A DNA stretch of 34,731 nucleotides. It comes from Ilumatobacteraceae bacterium (GTDB lineage Bacteria; Actinomycetota; Acidimicrobiia; Acidimicrobiales; Ilumatobacteraceae). Below the pieces are notes generated by a model. That model did no database searches. It was not told where the DNA came from and saw nothing but the letters and a program-made list of their open reading frames with translations. The first letter of the stretch is position 1; each line of letters starts with the position of its first letter. Location of the stretch: positions 1 through 34,731 of the forward strand of contig SHUW01000004.1 of assembly GCA_009694465.1 (NCBI GenBank), read 5' to 3'. Below are positions 1-9,092 of the stretch, piece after piece. A program made the position numbers and the translations under genes.

Positions 1-1
1 A

Positions 2-61
2 CCAAAGAAGTTATTCAGCCAGCATTCGTACCAAATCGCTTTGCAGCGTCACCCCGATTAG
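2..61 (+). CDS. C-terminal fragment of an upstream CDS (partial, product unknown)
   Basis: Frame 2 reads PKKLFSQHSYQIALQRHPD then TAG at 59-61, just upstream of an AGGAG motif and the ATG at 72; consistent with a gene end running in from the left edge. Confidence 0.35.
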   Translation, partial: PKKLFSQHSYQIALQRHPD

Positions 62-71
62 GAGAAAACCC

Positions 72-1148
72 ATGACTACATTGCCTACCACTACCGCTTC
101 GGTCACAGCAGAGTGGCTGACCACCACGCTGCGAAGTAGTGGAGCGATAACAGCGGCGACAACAGTGGCCACTGTTGAAGCACAAAATATGGGCGCCGGC
201 ATCGGCTTCATGGGTGAGGTCGGACGCCTTGCCGTGACTTATTCAGGTGGAGACGGACCTGCGCTGATCATCTGCAAGATTCCGACCCAAGATCCCATGA
301 TTCGTGGCATGCTCGGGCCGGCACGAGTGTTTGAACGCGAAGCGCGTTTCTATTTAGAAATTGCTCCCCAACTCAGCGTCGTGCCACAGGCATATTCAGT
401 CTCGGCCGAGTACGACACCGACAACTATGTGTTGCTGCTGCAAGATCTCGGACATCTGCGCGTTGGCGATCAGTCAGTAGGAGTCAATGCGAAAGATGCC
501 ATGAATGCGCTCAAGACCGTAGCCCGTTTGCACGCCGAGTTTTGGGAGTCACCCCGCCTTGATGCATTTGAATGGATGCCTCCGATCAACGGCGAAGGGA
601 TGAAAATAGGAGCCAGCATTTACGAGCAGTCGCTCCCAGGGTTCCTGCAAGTTTTCTCCCACGCTGTTGACGCAGACATGGTTCCACTGATGGAACAGTT
701 CGGCAGCAATGTGCATCAACTTCTTGATCGTTTTGCGGCAATGCCTAACACGATTGTGCACTTTGATTACCGTTTGGACAATCTCTTTTTTGGCGATGGC
801 GACGATGTCTTCATGATTGACTTCCAGACCAGCAGTAAAGGCGGCGGAGCGTACGACGTTGCTTACTTGATGAGCCAGAGTTTGCCGATTGATGTCCGCA
901 AGGAGCATGAAGGCGCGCTACTCAAGGGATACCACGATGAACTCATCGCCCATGGAGTCACCACTTACCCGTTTGCACAATTCTTAGAGGATTACCGGGT
1001 AGGCGTTCTCTACAGTTGGATTATTCCAGTGTTCGCAGTCGGCACGCTCGACTCATCAAGCGAGCGCGCCATGGCACTATGGACTGAAGTGATCAAGCGT
1101 GCGCAATCGGCAATGCGTGATCATCACGTCACAGACCTCTTGAAATAA
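72..1148 (+). CDS. Phosphotransferase family protein (aminoglycoside phosphotransferase / ecdysteroid-kinase-like fold)
   Basis: ORF 358 aa; kinase catalytic-loop-like 'IVHFDYRLDNLFF' followed by 'VFMIDFQTSSKGGGAYDVAYLM' (HxD...N and IDFQ motifs); RBS AGGAG before ATG. Confidence 0.8.
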   Translation: MTTLPTTTASVTAEWLTTTLRSSGAITAATTVATVEAQNMGAGIGFMGEVGRLAVTYSGGDGPALIICKIPTQDPMIRGMLGPARVFEREARFYLEIAPQLSVVPQAYSVSAEYDTDNYVLLLQDLGHLRVGDQSVGVNAKDAMNALKTVARLHAEFWESPRLDAFEWMPPINGEGMKIGASIYEQSLPGFLQVFSHAVDADMVPLMEQFGSNVHQLLDRFAAMPNTIVHFDYRLDNLFFGDGDDVFMIDFQTSSKGGGAYDVAYLMSQSLPIDVRKEHEGALLKGYHDELIAHGVTTYPFAQFLEDYRVGVLYSWIIPVFAVGTLDSSSERAMALWTEVIKRAQSAMRDHHVTDLLK

Positions 1149-1157
1149 GCAGGGTGT

Positions 1158-2075
1158 CTAGGCCTCGGGAAGAGGGTAATGCAGTCCGGGAATTCCTAAT
1201 TCCAGAGCTTGATACCACTCAGGCCGTGGCACGATTCCTGGATAACCAGCACCAACTTTGGCGGCCGTGTCCTTATTCCACTCATGGTGAATCGGAGGAA
1301 TCTGATATGTGCCGTTAGAGGCATTCGTTCCACCATCAACCAAGAGATCATGACCAGTGATGTAACTCGCAGCATCAGAGGCCAAGAACATCACAGGCCC
1401 AACAATCTCTTCTAGTTCACCAACTCGTCGCATCGGAGTTCGGCTGGCAATCCACTTGTCCATGCCGAGTGCCTCAAGAGCGGGACGCACCATTTCGGTG
1501 ATGATAAATCCGGGAGACACTGCGTTCACGCGCACACCGCGATCCGCCCACTCACAACCAAGTTGCTGAGTAAGATTGCGCAAGGCACCCTTAGCTGCCG
1601 TGTAGGCAATGATGTTTGACTCATTGGCGCCACTACCCATGATCGAGCAGATATTGACGATGTTGCCACTCTGACGTTCCAACATATGACGACCGACTTC
1701 ACGCATGTACATGAATGCACCATTGAGGTCAACGGAGATGATCCAATTCCAAGTCGCCATGTCATAGTGCTCAGGCGAAATACCGCGCATGTCGCCGACG
1801 CCAGCGTTATTAATCAAGACGTCAATCTTGCCGTGCTCTTTAATACCAGTCGTCACGACGCGCATCACATCGGCTTCAACCGAAACATCGCCAGTCAGCA
1901 CAGTCACTTTTGAGCCCAAGCCACGACAACGGGTGGCTACCGCTTCCAGCATCTCTGTGCTACGTGCGGTCAAGATGAGATCTGCGCCCTCTTTGGCGAA
2001 ACCTTCAGCGAAACCTTCGCCGAGCCCATAGGAGGCTCCGGTGATGAGAACTGTCTTGCCTGTGAACTGACCCAT
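1158..2075 (-). CDS. SDR family oxidoreductase
   Basis: Rossmann TGASYGLG, NNAG, YTAAK catalytic motif, C-terminal 'ITGHDLLVDGG'. Start moved to MGQFTGK (ATG at 2073-2075) preceded by AGGAGAAA. Confidence 0.9.
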   Translation of the reverse strand: MGQFTGKTVLITGASYGLGEGFAEGFAKEGADLILTARSTEMLEAVATRCRGLGSKVTVLTGDVSVEADVMRVVTTGIKEHGKIDVLINNAGVGDMRGISPEHYDMATWNWIISVDLNGAFMYMREVGRHMLERQSGNIVNICSIMGSGANESNIIAYTAAKGALRNLTQQLGCEWADRGVRVNAVSPGFIITEMVRPALEALGMDKWIASRTPMRRVGELEEIVGPVMFLASDAASYITGHDLLVDGGTNASNGTYQIPPIHHEWNKDTAAKVGAGYPGIVPRPEWYQALELGIPGLHYPLPEA

Positions 2076-2143
2076 TGCGTTTCTCCTGATCGTGATCATC
2101 GCATGCGATGCTCTTGTGAACAACACGCCCTATCGTAGGCGAA

Positions 2144-2824
2144 CTACTCCCCGAGACTCACCTCGGGAAGACTCATGTGAGTAATCCCATTCCACAAACC
2201 ATTCAAATCACCGACAAAGTCGGCCTGGCGCATTTCACTGTCGGTCCGCCGACTTCCTAAAAGTCGCAAAGTTTCAAAAGCTGAGGCCGTCAGAGTAAGC
2301 ACTGGAGCACCCTCACCGACGATGTGTTCGACGCCATCAATCACCGCGCAAAAGGCAGGCAACGACTTTGTCGCAAGGTCGCCTTTGACGAGTTTGAGAC
2401 CCAAGACCGCCGACATTTTGACTCCGCTTGAATCTCGTTGACCAGGTTGGCCTACGGCGTTACGAAGATCATGTTCGTGGACAACCGTGTCATAACTTAA
2501 TGTCCATAAGCGCTTGGGCATTGAATCAATCATCGCTTCAAATGCAGGCGCCACTTCATTCCATTCGTCGACCACACTTAACAGAGTCCTCTCTCGTCGA
2601 TCGCTCACGAGGGCGTCAACCCACACCTGTGTATCTCCTGTCGGACCTTTGCCGCCACCAAGATCCGCAGCCAAGCCCGTGACATGTGAGAAAAGATCTT
2701 TCACCGTCCACTCGGGACAGGCCGGAACAATCCTGTTCGAATCCTCGTCACTCAAACCTTGAGCAATCTCTTGCATCCGTAAGCGACTGAGTTTGTACTC
2801 ATGACCCATCTCTTCATCCATCAC
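2144..2824 (-). CDS. Maleylpyruvate isomerase N-terminal-type / TIGR03083 family protein (DinB-like, putative mycothiol-related)
   Basis: N-terminal 'LRMQEIAQGLSDEDSNRIVPACPEWTVKDLFSHVTGLAADL' typical of this family; start overlaps the stop of the upstream gene (ATGA-type overlap at 2821-2824). Confidence 0.65.
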   Translation of the reverse strand: MMDEEMGHEYKLSRLRMQEIAQGLSDEDSNRIVPACPEWTVKDLFSHVTGLAADLGGGKGPTGDTQVWVDALVSDRRERTLLSVVDEWNEVAPAFEAMIDSMPKRLWTLSYDTVVHEHDLRNAVGQPGQRDSSGVKMSAVLGLKLVKGDLATKSLPAFCAVIDGVEHIVGEGAPVLTLTASAFETLRLLGSRRTDSEMRQADFVGDLNGLWNGITHMSLPEVSLGE

Positions 2825-3648
2825 ATAAACTTTCGCATACCAGTCGCCAAAGCAGCGATGTGGACCTCAGGATTCGCCCAGCCAACAGTGCTCGGTGCTT
2901 CAATCGACCACGGCACCCGAGTGCCCGTTGCCCTGATGGCGCGCACCACAGCAGCGATGTCAAACTCGCCAGCACCTGGTGCTCGTCGCTGAGTCAAACA
3001 GTCCGTGTAGTAATCGGAATTTTCTGGCAGCAATGTGCCGTCGTTCATTTGAATCCCAGTAATGAATTCTGCGGGCAAGTCCGCAATCGCCGCCAAGTCA
3101 CACGCTCCGCGCTGATGATGCCAAATGTCAACACAGATACCTCCATTTGAGCGCCCCGCCGCCTCAACAATGCGTCGCGCATGATGGACCGAGACGATGT
3201 CCGTGAAGGGCAAGAATTCCAGACCCACGACCAACCCATGGTCACCAGCGCGGTCGCATAACAGTCCAAAGGCGCGGGCTGCTTCGCTCACCTCTCCACC
3301 AGGCCCAATGACCTGTAGATAGCGAGATTCAAAATGATCGGCGATGCGCCACGCTGCAGCCTCAAAAAGAGCTGCTTTTTCGCCTCCTTGACCATCTACC
3401 CCGAGGCCAGAGACAACTTCAATCTCCGCCAGACAGATGTTGTGCTGCTGTAAAAGTTCCTCAAGCCCAAAGGGAGCAAAGCCGGACTTTTCTAATTCGA
3501 TGTATTGACCGACATACAGACCGATGCCTGAAAAACCATTTTCGGCAGCTAAGCGCACCCGCTCTTCAATGTCATGCATCGGCGCCAAACTGAAATGGCT
3601 CAAGATCAACTCTTCGGCACCTAGTGCTCGCGCATTATGTTGGGACAT
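2821..3648 (-). CDS. Sugar phosphate isomerase/epimerase family protein (xylose-isomerase-like TIM barrel)
   Basis: 'LAAENGFSGIGLYVGQY', 'GLVVGLEFLPFTDI', 'GGICVDIWHHQRGACDL', 'WSIEAPS' typical of AP-endonuclease-2/xylose isomerase-like barrels. ORF track start is 3684; alternative starts at 3660 and 3648 avoid overlap with the divergent SDR. Confidence 0.75.
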   Translation of the reverse strand: MSQHNARALGAEELILSHFSLAPMHDIEERVRLAAENGFSGIGLYVGQYIELEKSGFAPFGLEELLQQHNICLAEIEVVSGLGVDGQGGEKAALFEAAAWRIADHFESRYLQVIGPGGEVSEAARAFGLLCDRAGDHGLVVGLEFLPFTDIVSVHHARRIVEAAGRSNGGICVDIWHHQRGACDLAAIADLPAEFITGIQMNDGTLLPENSDYYTDCLTQRRAPGAGEFDIAAVVRAIRATGTRVPWSIEAPSTVGWANPEVHIAALATGMRKFM

Positions 3649-3682
3649 GCGGACAAGCATCGCACAATTATCAAGGAGAGTC

Positions 3683-4522
3683 ATGGGAACTCAAGGTCGA
3701 CTAGAGGGAAAAGTTGCCGTCATCACTGGTGGGGCAAGTGGAATCGGTGAAGGTTCAGTACGACGATTCATTGAAGAAGGGGCGCGAGTCATCATCGCCG
3801 ATCTACAAGATGCTCCAGGACAGGCTCTCGCCAAAGAACTGGGCCCTAACACGCGTTTTATACATACTGATGTTGCAGTTGAAGACCACGTGGCCGCGGC
3901 AATTCAGCTGGCGGTCAGCGAATTCGGTCGCTTAGACATCATGTTCAACAACGCTGGCATTGTCGGCGCTGTTGGACGCATTAGCGAAACCAATACCGAT
4001 CATTGGAATCGCACTGTGGCGATCTTGCTGAACAGTGTCTACTTCGGCATGAAGCATGCCTCACCTCAAATGATTGCTCAAGGTAGTGGTGTCATTATTT
4101 CCACCTCAAGTACTGCAGGAATCCTCGGAGGACTTGGACCACATTGTTATACGGCCTGCAAACATGCTGTCATCGGTATCACTAAATCAGTTGCCTCAGA
4201 GTTGGCTCAACACGGCATTCGAGTGAACGCCATCTCTCCTGGCAATACCGCTACGGCAATGACATCAGCAGTCATGACAGGAGACGCGAATGCAATTGAG
4301 ACGGCCACGGCTCACATCGCTAAAACCTCACTTCTCGGCATCGCAGGATTGCCAGAGGATATTGCCAACGCTGCGGTCTATCTCGCTAGCGAAGAAGCGC
4401 GTTATATCACCGGACACACTTTGGTCGTTGATGCGGGTGCAACCACGGTTGGTGGCACTGGTCGCTTCCACCAACAAGATGCCGCACTAATGCGCGAGGC
4501 GGGCGTTCGCGAGTCCTCCTAA
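3683..4522 (+). CDS. SDR family oxidoreductase
   Basis: TGGASGIG, NNAG, YTACK motifs; start at ATG 3683 (MGTQGRLEGK) with AAGGAGAG upstream; the longer ORF N-terminus (3524) is antisense to the divergent gene. Confidence 0.9.
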   Translation: MGTQGRLEGKVAVITGGASGIGEGSVRRFIEEGARVIIADLQDAPGQALAKELGPNTRFIHTDVAVEDHVAAAIQLAVSEFGRLDIMFNNAGIVGAVGRISETNTDHWNRTVAILLNSVYFGMKHASPQMIAQGSGVIISTSSTAGILGGLGPHCYTACKHAVIGITKSVASELAQHGIRVNAISPGNTATAMTSAVMTGDANAIETATAHIAKTSLLGIAGLPEDIANAAVYLASEEARYITGHTLVVDAGATTVGGTGRFHQQDAALMREAGVRESS

Positions 4523-4526
4523 CACA

Positions 4527-5561
4527 CTAGATACGCGGGTCAACCAAAATCTTCATGTTGGTTGACGTGCCACTCGCCAAATCAGCCAGACTTGCATCCA
4601 AGCCAGCCAAGCCAATAGTGAGCGAATGCAATGGTTCGGTGCGAAAACGACCATCGGCGATCATCCCCATACATGTCTCAAACTCTTCGTGGTTATAGGC
4701 CAGTGCCGCGGTCACAGAAATCTCTTTCATCAGCCACTGCACAGGAGAGATTGACGCTTCTTGATCTGCCAACCCAATGAGGCACATCGAACCTCCACGC
4801 CTCGCTAAATCAACAGCGCTTTGCACCGCAAACGGGCGACCGACACATTCATAGACAATGTCAGCGCCGAGACCATGCGACAGTTCTTTCACAAGTTCGT
4901 CTGCTGCTGCTCCGGGGGCGACTGCATAATGGGCGCCTAGTTCAAGAGCAATGGCGCGGCGTTGCTCATTGGGTTCAATCACGATGACCACTCCAGCACC
5001 GGCGGCCTTGACCCACTGCATAGCGCCCAACCCAATCGGTCCAGCGCCCTGCACCACTGCGATATCTCCCAAGCGAATCCCACTGCGCCGTACGGCATGA
5101 AAAGCCACGGTCGTTGGCTCCACCTGAGCTGCCTGAATATCGTTCAAAGCAGGATTGGTTTTGACAATACGCGATGCGCTCACAGCAATACGCGGAGCGA
5201 AGCCACCATGCTTAGGGGCCATGGCATCGCGACCGAGAGCGGACATAAATGACACGAAACAACGATCAGCCTGCCCTGCACGACAGGGCGCGCACTGGCC
5301 ACATGCTGGAGCAACAGCAACGACGACGCGATCACCCTCGCTAAAAGATTTGACATCGGCACCCACCGCACTGAGAGTTCCTGACCATTCGTGTCCACAG
5401 ATGGCAGGGTTATACGGTGCTCCGGATTGGTAGGCGTGGATATCAGTCCCGCAGATACCGCAATACGCGATATCGACGACAACTCCTGATGATGCTGGGG
5501 ATGGGTCGGGAAACTCAATCATCTCCACCTTGTTCTTGCCAGTGATCAATGCTGCAAACAT
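4527..5561 (-). CDS. Zinc-dependent alcohol dehydrogenase (MDR; butanediol/threonine dehydrogenase-like)
   Basis: 'CGICGTDIHAYQSG', 'GHEWSG', structural Zn motif 'CGQCAPCRAGQADRC', Rossmann 'GAGPIGLGAMQW'. Confidence 0.88.
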   Translation of the reverse strand: MFAALITGKNKVEMIEFPDPSPASSGVVVDIAYCGICGTDIHAYQSGAPYNPAICGHEWSGTLSAVGADVKSFSEGDRVVVAVAPACGQCAPCRAGQADRCFVSFMSALGRDAMAPKHGGFAPRIAVSASRIVKTNPALNDIQAAQVEPTTVAFHAVRRSGIRLGDIAVVQGAGPIGLGAMQWVKAAGAGVVIVIEPNEQRRAIALELGAHYAVAPGAAADELVKELSHGLGADIVYECVGRPFAVQSAVDLARRGGSMCLIGLADQEASISPVQWLMKEISVTAALAYNHEEFETCMGMIADGRFRTEPLHSLTIGLAGLDASLADLASGTSTNMKILVDPRI

Positions 5562-5654
5562 CTATGTTCCTCCGTTCATCTGATTTTCTCAGCGTGTCTT
5601 CAGATTACGGCTTGGGACTGCTCGACCAAGGATTGAAGGCACGCACGCAATAAT

Positions 5655-6011
5655 GTGGCAAGCATGAGCCTTATTGCAATTGAAGCATCCATCTACCTCA
5701 ATGATCCTGCAGTCCGTGACGCTGCCGTCGCCGAATCAGTGAAATATCAACAAGCCACGCGCGATGATGAGCCTGGTTGTTTGGTGTATTGCTTCGCTGC
5801 TGATCCATGCATCGCTGATCACATTCAGGTGTATGAACTTTGGGAGAATGCGGAAACTTTAGCCGCCCATTTTGATCATCCGAATTATCACAATATGCGT
5901 GAACTATTGGGCAAATTCGGTCTGAAGTCGGCTGTCAGTCGTAAGCATCTCATCACCAAGTCGGCCCCTGTATACGGAAGCGATTTCAAAGCCAGTTCTT
6001 CGTTTGACTAG
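5655..6011 (+). CDS. Putative antibiotic biosynthesis monooxygenase (ABM)-domain protein
   Basis: 'LVYCFAADPCIADHIQVYELWENAETLAAHFDHPNYHNMRELLGKF' is a typical ABM pattern. GTG start at 5655 or ATG at 5664. Confidence 0.75.
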   Translation: MASMSLIAIEASIYLNDPAVRDAAVAESVKYQQATRDDEPGCLVYCFAADPCIADHIQVYELWENAETLAAHFDHPNYHNMRELLGKFGLKSAVSRKHLITKSAPVYGSDFKASSSFD

Positions 6012-7630
6012 GCGCTCGCTATTTCCTTAGCCCAGCGATAATCCGCTTTACCGGACGGACTGCGGTACACCTGATCAACGAAGATAACTCGACGTGGTGC
6101 TTTGTAGGTCGCCAAAAGTTTCTTGACGTGCTCAATCACTTCGGACTCAGAAATCTCCCCCGAACGCTCTGCCACCAAGGTGATAATTTCCCCGAAGCGG
6201 GTGTCTGGCAATCCAACGACGACGCAATCAACAACGTTCGGGTGTGAACGAGCCGCTACTTCAACTTCTTCGGGATAGACCTTTTCTCCACCCGTATTAA
6301 TGCACACCGAACCGCGTCCGAGAAGATGCACAGTTCCATCTTCATCAATTTCCGCGAAGTCACCTGGAATCGTGTAACGCACACCTTCAATCACCCGAAA
6401 TGTTTGTGCCGTTTTTTCTGCATCGCCAAAATATCCGTCGGGCATTGCTCCCGCAGCCGCAAGAACTCCGTTGCGACCACTTCCAAAGGGAATCTTCTCC
6501 CAAGTTTCCGGGTCAAATAAGGATGTATTAGGAGTCGCCATAAATGCGGCAGTTGCCACTGGGTCTTGACCAGGCATCGTCATTGCCACTGCAAATGGCC
6601 CACCCTCAGATGCCCCGATCATGTCCATCACAACTGCTTGAGTTGCACGTTCCATGAGGGCGCTTTTCATCTCTGATGACAAGGTCGCGCCCGTCGAAAC
6701 AATACGGCTCAGACTGGAAAGATCGTAGGACTCTCCCGATAACTCTGCGCGTTTCAGTTCTTCAACAATTGGGCGAGCAAATGCGTCTCCGACTATTGAG
6801 AGTTGAGAAACTCTTTCACGCTGAACTAGACGCAACAGTTCAGCGGCATCAAAGCGCCTCCCACCAAGAAGTACGACCGTACCGCCAAGTACAAAAGTTG
6901 AAAAAGCTAAAAACATTGCTGTCCCGTGCATCAGCGGAGGTGCAGTCATGTTCACTGGGCTTTTCCCTGCGCCGTTAAGTTCACTGGCAACTCGTGCTAC
7001 ATCGGCCACAGTTTCGGGTAACGCCAAACCCATTGACGCATACCCAGTAAATGCCAAAGCCCCGAATAGTCCAGTGTGGCTCCAAACAACGCCCTTAGGT
7101 AGGCCCGTCGTTCCACCTGTGTAGAGCAGTAGGGAATCATTTCCTGATCGCACAATTGGTGCCATTGGCGCAAATGATTCAATGGCATGCGCGTAGTCAA
7201 CGGCGCTGTCAAGTAGTTCGCTCTCATCACCACCGTCTATCTGCAAAAACAGACGCACCTTTGGCAGTGATGGGCGCGCTTCGCGAACTACATCACGAAA
7301 AGCGGCGTGATACACCAACACCGATGCACCCGAGTCCGCCAAAACATGAATGATCTCTGGTGCTTTGTAACGAAAATTGACATTGACCGTGCTGGCACGA
7401 ACCTTGAATGAGGCATAGGCAGTCTCTAAATATTCTGGACAGTTGTATAACAGTTGTCCGACTTTGGCGTCATGACCAACTCCATACGAGTCAAAGAGTG
7501 AAGCAATACGCGAGGCACGCTCGTCAAGATCTCGCCAGCGAATATGTGTATCGCCAATCACGACTGCGACATGATCTGGCTGCGATGCGGCCAAGGCTTC
7601 CCACAAAGTGGCCCAGTTTTCAGTCAACAT
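6008..7630 (-). CDS. AMP-dependent acyl-CoA synthetase/ligase
   Basis: P-loop-like 'LLYTGGTTGLPKGVVWSH', 'INTGGEKVYPEEVE', C-terminal 'SPSGKADYRW' Lys motif. Confidence 0.92.
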   Translation of the reverse strand: MLTENWATLWEALAASQPDHVAVVIGDTHIRWRDLDERASRIASLFDSYGVGHDAKVGQLLYNCPEYLETAYASFKVRASTVNVNFRYKAPEIIHVLADSGASVLVYHAAFRDVVREARPSLPKVRLFLQIDGGDESELLDSAVDYAHAIESFAPMAPIVRSGNDSLLLYTGGTTGLPKGVVWSHTGLFGALAFTGYASMGLALPETVADVARVASELNGAGKSPVNMTAPPLMHGTAMFLAFSTFVLGGTVVLLGGRRFDAAELLRLVQRERVSQLSIVGDAFARPIVEELKRAELSGESYDLSSLSRIVSTGATLSSEMKSALMERATQAVVMDMIGASEGGPFAVAMTMPGQDPVATAAFMATPNTSLFDPETWEKIPFGSGRNGVLAAAGAMPDGYFGDAEKTAQTFRVIEGVRYTIPGDFAEIDEDGTVHLLGRGSVCINTGGEKVYPEEVEVAARSHPNVVDCVVVGLPDTRFGEIITLVAERSGEISESEVIEHVKKLLATYKAPRRVIFVDQVYRSPSGKADYRWAKEIASA

Positions 7631-7646
7631 TTTTATGCCAACCCCA

Positions 7647-9092
7647 TCAACCTGGCGGCATGATGAACGGCGTCAATGCGCTGACATCACGGTGATCAGC
7701 ATTCAAGCCGTCAATGATGCACTGATCAATATGACGGTGGATGAGGCGCATCCGTGCCTCTTGGTACAACCCAAAACTGACACCCTTCTTGGCATTCTTG
7801 GCGGTGATTTTGAGTCCGAGTTGAACCTTTGGCAAGTTAGCCATGTCCTGTTCAAAGACATCGGCTAATCCTGACATCCCTTCGGCTTCTTTCCATGACT
7901 GCTCGAGTTTGAGGCGTTGAATCGGAGCTGGGTCGGGTCGCTCTTGACCGTCGGGAACTGGCATCATGCGCAACACATCCATATAGCAAGTGTCAGGCGT
8001 GGGGCCAGGGCGCCAGCGATACGTCAGTGATTGTCCCACGCCAGCCCATGGAGCGAAGGCTGGGAACAAGTGATACAGATGCGCGTCAAGCATTTCTGAA
8101 TCAGAAACGTTGGAAAGATCCTTGCCGTAAATCGGACCCATCACCGAGCGGAAAATCTCTGCGACGACTTCGCGTGCCGACGAACCGTCTGGCACTTCAA
8201 CTGATCCACGCTCCGAACGAGCCGAAAAAGCTAAATAGGCGTCGGCTACCTGTTGCTCGCTGAGATCACCAAGATGTGGGCTTTGGATGCCGAAGCCGTT
8301 GATGAAGCGCGTCACGAATGGTGAATCTGCCCAAATGGAATATTCACTGTTGGTGTCACCTGCGAATTCGAGAATCTGCGGATGCGTGGCGATGACGTGA
8401 TACCCCTCGGCGAAGGCCTCCATACAAACCTTCCAGTTAGCTGGAACTTCCTTCACCGCGTGAAAAGCCTTATAACGATTTTCCATGTTGAAATCGCGAC
8501 CGAAATGCTCAATCAGTTTGTCGGCAACTTTTTCAAAGGCCATCGCCTCAGGATCGAGGTTGACAAAGATAAATCCACACCATTCTGCGACGAGAGCCTG
8601 GGGTAAATCAGTGTCGCTCTCGTTGAGTACTTGTGGGAAATCCCATTGGGCAGGGATCTCTGCTAATTCTCCGTTGAGATCCCAACGCCAACCATGAAAC
8701 GGGCAGCGAAAAGAGGCCACTCGTCCATCCTCAACTCGCAACTTTGTTCCACGATGCAAACAAGAGTTATGGAACGCCTTGATTGACCCGTCCTTTGTTC
8801 GTGTCACAATCAGCGATTGATCAGCCACGTCATAGACGACATGATCACCTGGTTGCGCCAACTCGTCCACAGTGCATGCCATTTGCCAAGTCCGAGTCCA
8901 CATGTACTCGTTTTCTAAGGCAGCAAACTCGTGCGAGGTGTAGCGCAGTTTGGGGACATCAGCCTTGCCTTGAGAGACATAAGAATGATCAGTCAAAGAC
9001 GATGGCACCTGACGCGAATCAGCAGTTAAAAGATCCTGAACGGAGGGACCTGTGCTGCGATTCCTTCCTATTTCGGATTCAACGGCCGTCAT
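7647..9092 (-). CDS. Aromatic-ring-hydroxylating (Rieske non-heme iron) oxygenase alpha subunit
   Basis: Rieske centre 'CLHRGTKLRVEDGRVASFRCPFHGW'; mononuclear iron motif 'EAFAEGYHVIATH'. ATGA overlap with the downstream ligase at 9089-9092. Confidence 0.92.
   Translation of the reverse strand: MTAVESEIGRNRSTGPSVQDLLTADSRQVPSSLTDHSYVSQGKADVPKLRYTSHEFAALENEYMWTRTWQMACTVDELAQPGDHVVYDVADQSLIVTRTKDGSIKAFHNSCLHRGTKLRVEDGRVASFRCPFHGWRWDLNGELAEIPAQWDFPQVLNESDTDLPQALVAEWCGFIFVNLDPEAMAFEKVADKLIEHFGRDFNMENRYKAFHAVKEVPANWKVCMEAFAEGYHVIATHPQILEFAGDTNSEYSIWADSPFVTRFINGFGIQSPHLGDLSEQQVADAYLAFSARSERGSVEVPDGSSAREVVAEIFRSVMGPIYGKDLSNVSDSEMLDAHLYHLFPAFAPWAGVGQSLTYRWRPGPTPDTCYMDVLRMMPVPDGQERPDPAPIQRLKLEQSWKEAEGMSGLADVFEQDMANLPKVQLGLKITAKNAKKGVSFGLYQEARMRLIHRHIDQCIIDGLNADHRDVSALTPFIMPPG

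Noticed and set aside
72-1148. Antibiotic resistance (aminoglycoside phosphotransferase)
   Set aside because: Fold-level similarity only; the catabolic context gives no support for a resistance function.
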